Positions 4,955-9,362 of a stretch of 9,362 nucleotides of DNA are shown here, piece by piece (position 1 is the first letter of the stretch; each line of letters begins with the position of its first letter). The DNA comes from JBGTKH01 sp041744735 (lineage in GTDB: Bacteria > Planctomycetota > Planctomycetia > Pirellulales > Pirellulaceae). Location of the stretch: positions 1 to 9,362 of the forward strand of contig JBGTKH010000073.1 of assembly GCA_041744735.1 (NCBI GenBank), written 5' to 3'. The notes below the pieces were generated by a model. The model made no database searches. It was not told the origin of the DNA and worked only from the letters and a program-made list of their open reading frames with translations. The translations under genes were made by a program, and so were the position numbers.

Positions 4955-6274
4955 CTACGGCAACGGTAACGTCAATTCAATCCGCTTGCCGCCGCGCAGA
5001 ACCGTCATCGGCATGCGCTGGCCCGGCAGCTTGTTCTGCATAACGTAGGCGAAATATTCCGTCTCGGACATGCGATTCGTTTTTCCGTCGACGGCCACCA
5101 GCACGTCGTTCTTCGCGAATCCAGCGTTCTTGGCGATCGCGTGCTCGCCGTACAGGCCAATGTGCTTGACGAACAACGCCATCGAGTCTTCGTCCAATCC
5201 CGACTGGCTACGTTCCGTGTCGGGCATGTCCGCCAACAGCATCCCGCCAGCAGCCATGCGACGCAGATCCCAACTGGACGTACGCCAGGAAATGTCAGCC
5301 TTGCGGCGCCAGCCTTCGTCCAGCGACAGCGTCAGATTGACCGCATCTTGGCCACGTCGAACGATCGCCTCAAGCTGGGCGGCCGGCCCTGCGTTGTGCA
5401 GCACCCACTGCACGTCGGCGATGGAAAGCAGCGCCTGGCGCTGGAGATAGATGATTTCGTCGCCCGCTTTGAATCCCGCCCGCTCGGCCGCAGACCCAGG
5501 CTCAACATGCTCAACCTTGGCCCGCTCCTTCGGGTCCAGCTTCAGGCCCACGACGTCCGGCATCGGCCAGGGATAGAGCACCTGATCGGGAAGCGGCTTG
5601 CGTTCGGATCGTACCAGCTTCCGCTGAGCATCGTGCACCTGATGGCAATGCATGCAGCTCGTCACGACGTTGCCCACGTAATCCAACGTCGGCTTGTATT
5701 CGCGCAGCGACGGGTACTCCTCGGGCACTTTGAACGTCGGGGCCGGACCGCGCTTGCCCGCGACGATCTGCAGCGTTGCGGGATACGTCTTGTGCAGAAT
5801 CAAAGCACCTTCAAGCGCCTTGCGAAATCCGCTGATCGTGATGTCCTCGGTCGCTTCTTCGCGGCTGGATCGCGTGCCGAAGCGGCCGTAAATCGTTTTG
5901 TCGGCGTTGAGAAAGAAGACGGAGAACGTCAGGTCAAAATCAAACTGAAAAAGCGATAGATCCAAACCGTTGGTCTGCACCAGTCGCACGCACACGAATT
6001 GATCCATGAGGTCGCTGATTGCGGGGTCACGACGAACAACCTGCTCGTCAAAAGCCTTGCAGTCCTCTCACGGTATGCACCGCAGCACGACCAGCAGCGG
6101 CTTGCCTTCGTTCTTGGCAATCCTCAAGCCCTGCTCAAGGTCGTTGTAAATCCACTTGGCATCGTTTTCGATTTGCTGGCGGTCGTTGCGGACCTTTGTC
6201 TCGCGGTCCTGCGCCGCGGCTGGAATCGCCGCCAGCAACAACGCGCCGGTCCATATCGCTGTTCGTCGAACCAT
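4955..6274 (-). CDS. Secreted thioredoxin-fold/PDZ selenoprotein with in-frame TGA as Sec69
   Basis: One 439-residue gene read through TGA at 6068-6070. The ATG at 6274 has AGGAGA 8 bases upstream. Residues 1-21 are a signal peptide (MVRRTAIWTGALLLAAIPAAA). A thioredoxin-like domain follows, with KPLLVVLRCIP-U69-EDC72: Sec takes the first place of a CxxC-type redox pair, with Cys66 nearby. SCMHCH (206-211) holds a CxxCH haem-c motif. PDZ-like domains lie at ~242-318 (KVEHVEPGSAAERAGFKAGD) and ~359-439 (GEHAIAKNAGFAKNDVLVAVDG). It probably acts in the periplasm or cell envelope in thiol/selenol redox chemistry or haem/copper handling. Support for Sec: the frame stays intact on both sides, a SECIS-like hairpin follows, and the internal ATG at 6007 has no ribosome site. 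I recall Trx/PDZ '(seleno)protein' families annotated in planctomycetes. A nonsense mutation is the alternative. Confidence 0.85.
6030..6050 (-). promoter_or_regulatory. Bacterial SECIS-like stem-loop directing Sec insertion
   Basis: Starting 18 bases after the TGA, the minus strand reads TGACGAGC, AGGTT, GTTCGTCG. This is an 8-bp stem (two G-U pairs) closed by the five-base loop AGGUU. The loop begins at +26 after the UGA and has G at its second position followed by GU. The SelB-binding hairpin of E. coli fdhF has an analogous AGGUCU loop at about +18. As I recall, the general bacterial SECIS model allows the loop at roughly 16-37 bases with a G in its first two positions. The stem lies inside the coding frame (FDEQVVRR). 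Confidence 0.8.
6068..6070 (-). other. In-frame UGA, predicted selenocysteine codon (Sec69)
   Basis: TGA on the minus strand between RCIP and EDC. It gives U-E-D-C, a UxxC redox motif, where cysteine homologues would carry CxxC. The downstream context GAG GAC TGC continues the same frame. Confidence 0.82.
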
Positions 6275-6320
6275 TGAATCGGTCTCCTTTGCTCACGGTC
6301 AAGGTAATCAAGCCATAGAC

Positions 6321-6344
6321 GTAGGACGGATTGCCAATCCGTCC
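6321..6344 (+). repeat. Interspersed palindromic tag, family 1, copy C
   Basis: Identical over 24 bases to copy A. It sits between the stop of the CBS gene (6366) and the start of the selenoprotein gene (6274), where the 10-bp hairpin could act as a transcript end or processing site, although no T-run follows. Confidence 0.9.
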
Positions 6345-6365
6345 CACACCGGGCGTCCACGCCCG

Positions 6366-6794
6366 TCAACTCTGAATGTATTCCTTCAAGTAGTAATTCT
6401 CCATCGTCAGCCGGTCGTGTTGGGCTTTGACGACGTCGCCGATGGAGACCATGCCGGCCAGTTTGCCGTTCTCGAGCACGGGCAAGTGGCGAATCCGTTT
6501 GCGGGTGAGCAGGCCCATGACGGATTCGACTTGATCGTCCAGCGATCCAGTCACGACTTTGTCCGTCATGAATTTCTCGACCGGCATTTCGTCCAGCGTG
6601 CCGGCGCGCGAGGCACAGGCGCGCAGGATGTCGCGTTCGGTGATGATGCCGACCATCTGGCCATCCTCGTCGCAGACAACGAGCGAACCGCAATTGTTTT
6701 CGACTAGCTTCGCCACCACGTCCGACAGCATGGCTTCGGGCAAGATCGTGTGAACGGAGCGACCTTTTTCGTGCAAAATATCTTTCAGCTTCAT
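6366..6794 (-). CDS. Two-CBS-domain protein
   Basis: 142 residues from the ATG at 6794, with AAGG 7 bases upstream. An in-frame ATG at 6914 is possible, but its extra 40 residues translate the palindromic tag (RTDCQSV), so it is rejected. CBS1 spans ~8-62 with GIITERDILRA (49-59). CBS2 spans ~73-126 with RIRHLPVLENGKLAGMVSIGDVVKA (100-124). This is the standalone tandem CBS (Bateman) type, close to the usual ~140 residues, with the common C-terminal tail ENYYLKEYIQS. Such proteins bind adenine nucleotides (AMP, ATP, sometimes NAD or SAM) and act as energy or redox sensors on partner proteins. There is no effector domain, so the partner is unknown. It lies 91 bases upstream of the selenoprotein gene on the same strand with a palindromic tag between them, so co-transcription is uncertain. 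Confidence 0.93.
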   Translation of the reverse strand: MKLKDILHEKGRSVHTILPEAMLSDVVAKLVENNCGSLVVCDEDGQMVGIITERDILRACASRAGTLDEMPVEKFMTDKVVTGSLDDQVESVMGLLTRKRIRHLPVLENGKLAGMVSIGDVVKAQHDRLTMENYYLKEYIQS

Positions 6795-6859
6795 GAGGAG
6801 ACCTTGTAACACGAGGTGTTCGAGTGAAGACGATACGAAATCGTGGGACGAAAACGGTG

Positions 6860-6883
6860 GGACGGATTGGCAATCCGTCCTAC
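6860..6883 (-). repeat. Interspersed palindromic tag, family 1, copy D (inverted)
   Basis: The exact reverse complement of copy A, located 66 bases upstream of the CBS start. With copy C it brackets the CBS gene in inverted orientation. Confidence 0.9.
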
Positions 6884-7062
6884 ATGATTTAGGGCAACGC
6901 CGATTTTTCAGCATAACCGGCCGGAATCGGGGTCGTCAACCATTTTCCTGCCGACGGCGGACATTGTGAAAAACGTCACAAAGCACCAGCGATTGCGGGC
7001 GTTAGTGGCTGGGAAATTGGCCGTGCCCTAGTACAAAGTGGCCCGTGGCCTAAAATTGGAGT

Positions 7063-7091
7063 TTGAAATCGGCGAACGCAATTGTTAGGCT
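7063..7091 (+). promoter_or_regulatory. Weak sigma-70-like promoter candidate for the oxidoreductase gene
   Basis: TTGAAA (7063-7068), a 17-base spacer, then TAGGCT (7086-7091). The -35 is good, but the -10 keeps only the TAnnnT skeleton. Its position ~190 bases before the ATG would give a long leader that includes the 7113-7151 hairpin. Planctomycete promoters are poorly predictable, so this is tentative. Confidence 0.2.
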
Positions 7092-7112
7092 ATTAAGTTT
7101 ACGCCTGCGGCG

Positions 7113-7151
7113 GAAATGAGTCGCAAGTGCGGAAGCAGCCGCGCTCATTTC
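7113..7151 (+). repeat. Leader inverted repeat upstream of the oxidoreductase gene
   Basis: GAAATGAG (7113-7120) pairs with CTCATTTC (7144-7151) in an 8-bp stem. An inner GCGG/CCGC stem (7129-7132 with 7139-7142) could stack above it. It lies 128 bases before the ATG. No U-tract follows. It could be an operator or an RNA structure; there is no independent evidence of function. Confidence 0.35.
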
Positions 7152-7279
7152 TGGCTCGCACGTTAGTTAGCCGATGACCCCCGTCAGTTCGGCGCGGGAG
7201 ACGTTCGTTCCGCGCAGTAGAATTGCGCTGGGGCCGTTTGGCTCTCTGTCCCGTCTAAACTTCTCTGAACGAGTGCAAA

Positions 7280-9289
7280 ATGAGTCAAGCAACCATCGAC
7301 ACTGCGGTCACCGTTGTGCCTCGCGGCGGACACGTCCCAATTCCTGCCAAACAACCGGAGTCTGAGAGGTTTCAGTATCCGGGTATCCCGGTAACGTGCG
7401 ACGGGGCCGAAGCAGTTGTGCATGTCGAAACCCACATCAGTCAGGGCTCGGGCGCTTATCCCATCACCAGTTCGACGACGATGGGCGGCGGCTTCAATGC
7501 GGCGTGTCAGAACGGCCAGACAAACATGTGGGGCGATCCGCTGCTGTTCATGGAGCCGGAGAGCGAGCATTCATCGGCCTCGTTCTGCGAAGGATTTGCA
7601 TTAGCCGGCGGCCGCGTGACGAATTTTACTTCGGGCCAAGGGCTGGTACTGATGAAGGAAGTGCTGTATACGATCGCCGGCAAACGATTGCCGGTGGTGT
7701 TCAACATCGGTGCGCGGGCGTTGACCAGTCAGGCGTTGAACGTACACGCGGGGCACGACGACCTGATGAGCGTGGCCGATTGCGGCTGGGGCATGCTGTT
7801 TGCCCGCAATGCTCAAGAGGCCGGCGACTTGAGTTTGATCGCACGCCGCGCCGCGGAAGATTCGCGGACGCCGTTCTTCGCGGTGCAAGACGGCTTCCTT
7901 ACGACGCACACCGTCGAGAAGGTGCGGCTGCCCGAGCCAGAATTCATGAAAGCGTTTGTCGGCCCGCCCGAAGCCAAGCTGACGAATCTGATGGATCCGG
8001 ATGCTCCGCTGATGTCCGGCGTCGTGCAGAATCAGGATTCGTACATGAAAGGCAAGATCGCTCAGCGCTGGTACTACGACCGTGTGGCCCCGGCGCTGGC
8101 CGAGGCGTTCGAGGAGTTCGGCAATAAGACGGGCCGCCGCTATGACTTCGTCGTGCCGTATCGCTGCGACGATGCCGAATACATTCTGGTGGGCATGGGC
8201 TGCTACATGGAAACGGCACAGGTCACGGTCGATTACCTACGAGAGAAAAAAGGAATCAAGGCGGGCTGTCTGACCGTGTATTGCTTCCGTCCCTTCCCCG
8301 CGCACGAGATGGTCAACACGCTGAAGAACTGTGTGGCCTTCACCGTCTTCGAACGCATGGATGATCCGATGTCGACTACCGGCAACCACTTGACTCGCGA
8401 GATCAAGGCCGCTTTCTGCGATGCGATGACCGGCCAAATGGGACACGAACCGATCGACCGCATTCCGCCGATCTATCACGGCGCCGCGGGGTTAGGCAGC
8501 CGCGACGTCCGGCCCGCCGACATTATTGCGGTGTTCGAGAACATGATCGACGACGGGCAGGACTTTTTCTGCGTGGGCATCGATCATCCACTTTCTCTGA
8601 AACGAACCGAGGACCCCGACCTGCGGCCGCACGGCGGTTTTTCGATGCGCGGGCATTCGGTCGGCGGCTTTGGTTCAGTGACCACGAACAAAGTCATCGC
8701 CACCATTGCCGGCGACGTGTTTGGCAAAGACGTGCAGGCGTATCCGAAGTACGGCTCGGAAAAAAAAGGCCTGCCGACAACTTATTATCTGACGATCGCC
8801 GACGAGCACGTCTACACACACAGCGAGTTGGAGTTCGTCGACCTGGCGGTGCTGAACGACGTGAACGCGGTGCTCAGCGGCAATCCGCTGGAGGGCCTGG
8901 TTCGCGGCGGCGCGATCGTCATGCAGTCGTCGCGCACCGATCCTCGTGAAGTATGGGCTCACATTCCCGATTGGCACAAGAAGACGATCCGCGAAAACAA
9001 AATTCGCGTCTACTACACCGACATGGTGCAGATCGCCCGCGAGGTGGCGTCGGAAGCTGACTTGCAAATGCGCATGCAGGGCATTGTGCTGTTGGGCGCG
9101 TTTTTGAAACTCACCCCCTACGCCAACGAAAGCGGCATGACCGACGAGCAGGTCATGGCCGGCGTCGAAAAGGCGATCCGCAAATACTTCGGCAAACGCG
9201 GCGAGCAGGTGGTGAAAGACAACATGACCTGCGTCAGCCGCGGTTACAACGAAATGAAAGAAATTCCTCAGAGCATGATTCAAGCGTGA
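7280..9289 (+). CDS. Pyruvate/2-oxoacid:ferredoxin oxidoreductase, fused alpha-gamma subunit
   Basis: 669 residues. The N-terminal alpha domain I (~40-225) has GAYPITSSTTMGGGF (58-72), EPESEHSSASFCEGFALAGG (92-111) and FTSGQGLVLM (116-125), matching the PFOR/NifJ pattern YPITPSS...ESE..A....G...tftasQGL. Domain II (~290-415) has EYILVGMGCYMETAQ and RPFPAHEM. The gamma (POR) domain (~455-655) begins GHSVGGFGSVTTNKVIA. The ferredoxin-like delta domain and the TPP-binding beta domain of full-length PFOR are absent, so a separate beta subunit gene is expected just downstream, outside the window. The complex would oxidatively decarboxylate pyruvate (or another 2-oxoacid) to acyl-CoA and reduced ferredoxin, or run in reverse, in the cytoplasm. 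GAG lies 6 bases before the ATG, a weak ribosome site. Substrate specificity cannot be set from sequence by eye. Confidence 0.93.
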   Translation: MSQATIDTAVTVVPRGGHVPIPAKQPESERFQYPGIPVTCDGAEAVVHVETHISQGSGAYPITSSTTMGGGFNAACQNGQTNMWGDPLLFMEPESEHSSASFCEGFALAGGRVTNFTSGQGLVLMKEVLYTIAGKRLPVVFNIGARALTSQALNVHAGHDDLMSVADCGWGMLFARNAQEAGDLSLIARRAAEDSRTPFFAVQDGFLTTHTVEKVRLPEPEFMKAFVGPPEAKLTNLMDPDAPLMSGVVQNQDSYMKGKIAQRWYYDRVAPALAEAFEEFGNKTGRRYDFVVPYRCDDAEYILVGMGCYMETAQVTVDYLREKKGIKAGCLTVYCFRPFPAHEMVNTLKNCVAFTVFERMDDPMSTTGNHLTREIKAAFCDAMTGQMGHEPIDRIPPIYHGAAGLGSRDVRPADIIAVFENMIDDGQDFFCVGIDHPLSLKRTEDPDLRPHGGFSMRGHSVGGFGSVTTNKVIATIAGDVFGKDVQAYPKYGSEKKGLPTTYYLTIADEHVYTHSELEFVDLAVLNDVNAVLSGNPLEGLVRGGAIVMQSSRTDPREVWAHIPDWHKKTIRENKIRVYYTDMVQIAREVASEADLQMRMQGIVLLGAFLKLTPYANESGMTDEQVMAGVEKAIRKYFGKRGEQVVKDNMTCVSRGYNEMKEIPQSMIQA

Positions 9290-9293
9290 TTGT

Positions 9294-9321
9294 TGTGTCG
9301 CGGTCTCCCGACCGCGACACA
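9294..9321 (+). repeat. Strong 12-bp hairpin after the oxidoreductase gene (family 3 tag, possible transcript end)
   Basis: TGTGTCGCGGTC (9294-9305) pairs perfectly with GACCGCGACACA (9310-9321) around the loop TCCC. It starts 5 bases after the stop codon. No T-run follows, so it is not a classical intrinsic terminator, but it may stabilise the 3' end. It looks like another planctomycete-type interspersed palindrome. Confidence 0.6.
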
Positions 9322-9332
9322 CTGGCGACCGC

Positions 9333-9358
9333 AGGTCTCATGGAACGCTGGGAGACCT
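9333..9358 (+). repeat. Second inverted repeat at the right edge
   Basis: AGGTCTC (9333-9339) pairs with GAGACCT (9352-9358) around a 12-base loop, 11 bases after the previous hairpin. It shares the GGTCTC core with it and is probably part of the same repeat cluster, which runs off the window. Confidence 0.45.
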
Positions 9359-9362
9359 TCGG

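Larger units (their letters stand above)
6795..7279 (+). other. Divergent intergenic region (485 bp)
   Basis: It lies between the CBS gene (minus) and the 2-oxoacid oxidoreductase gene (plus). It contains the family 1 palindromic tag (6860-6883), a weak promoter candidate (7063-7091) and a leader hairpin (7113-7151). The only longer reading frames here are short and lack ribosome sites or recognisable protein character, so I see no gene. Confidence 0.6.

Noticed and set aside
5141..5959. 272-codon plus-strand ORF opposite the selenoprotein gene
   Set aside because: Arg/His/Gln-rich composition without motifs; it is the antisense shadow of a gene with clear domains.
4955..6007. A separate 350-residue gene starting at the ATG at 6007
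   Set aside because: There is no ribosome site before this ATG, it starts in the middle of the thioredoxin-like domain, and the frame is continuous with the signal-peptide ORF upstream through a single TGA.
6068..6274. A standalone 68-residue exported peptide or a nonsense pseudogene
   Set aside because: The stop falls exactly on a redox-motif position with a SECIS-like hairpin behind it, and the downstream 370 codons show no other damage. A pseudogene remains possible but is less likely.
6124..6873. 249-codon minus-strand ORF across the CBS and selenoprotein genes
   Set aside because: Overlaps two convincing genes in another frame, is very Arg-rich, and translates the palindromic tag.
6795..6914. 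Longer CBS protein N-terminus from the ATG at 6914
   Set aside because: The extra residues translate the palindromic tag, and the ATG at 6794 begins right at the CBS1 domain with a ribosome site.
7396..8127. 243-codon plus-strand ORF inside the oxidoreductase gene
   Set aside because: A +1-type frame shadow, Arg/Gly-rich with no recognisable fold; the overlapping frame has the PFOR motifs.
8675..9322. 215-codon minus-strand ORF opposite the oxidoreductase gamma domain
   Set aside because: Antisense shadow with His/Val-rich low-quality composition; its start lies in the terminal hairpin.

Overview
The window looks like chromosomal DNA of a member of the Planctomycetota, probably a Pirellulales-like lineage. 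The grounds are the short palindromic tags built on GGACGGATTG/CAATCCGTCC scattered between genes, the moderately high GC, the loosely packed short operons, and several protein types that I associate with this phylum. No rRNA, tRNA, CRISPR array or transposase is visible.

Layout. The left third (1-2497, minus strand) is a translationally coupled pair: a 452-residue P-loop ATPase and, overlapping its stop codon, a long protein with an N-terminal STAND-type accessory domain followed by 41-residue TPR-like repeats that run off the left edge. Upstream on the same strand is a small conserved protein of unknown function (2626-2883). A 374-base divergent gap with an inverted pair of palindromes separates it from a soluble histidine kinase on the plus strand (3258-4097). 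The kinase converges on, and overlaps by 35 bases, a minus-strand gene (4063-4842) that I read as a zinc-knuckle plus PD-(D/E)XK nuclease-like protein.

The most important gene is at 4955-6274 (minus): a secreted thioredoxin-fold/CxxCH/double-PDZ protein. A naive gene caller would split it in two at an in-frame TGA. The TGA occupies the first position of a CxxC-type redox motif (U-E-D-C). It is followed, 17 bases later, by an 8-bp stem with a five-base AGGUU loop that has the features of a bacterial SECIS element. The reading frame continues uninterrupted for 350 more codons. I therefore annotate it as a selenoprotein, not as a pseudogene.

Farther right lie a two-CBS-domain protein (6366-6794, minus) bracketed by oppositely oriented copies of the palindromic tag, and a 485-base gap with a possible promoter and leader hairpin. 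Last comes a fused alpha-gamma subunit of a pyruvate/2-oxoacid:ferredoxin oxidoreductase (7280-9289, plus), whose beta (TPP) partner is expected just beyond the right edge. Thematically the window mixes redox metabolism (2-oxoacid oxidoreductase, selenoprotein), energy or redox sensing (CBS, histidine kinase) and a possible STAND-like ATPase/TPR signalling or conflict module. No single operon unites them.
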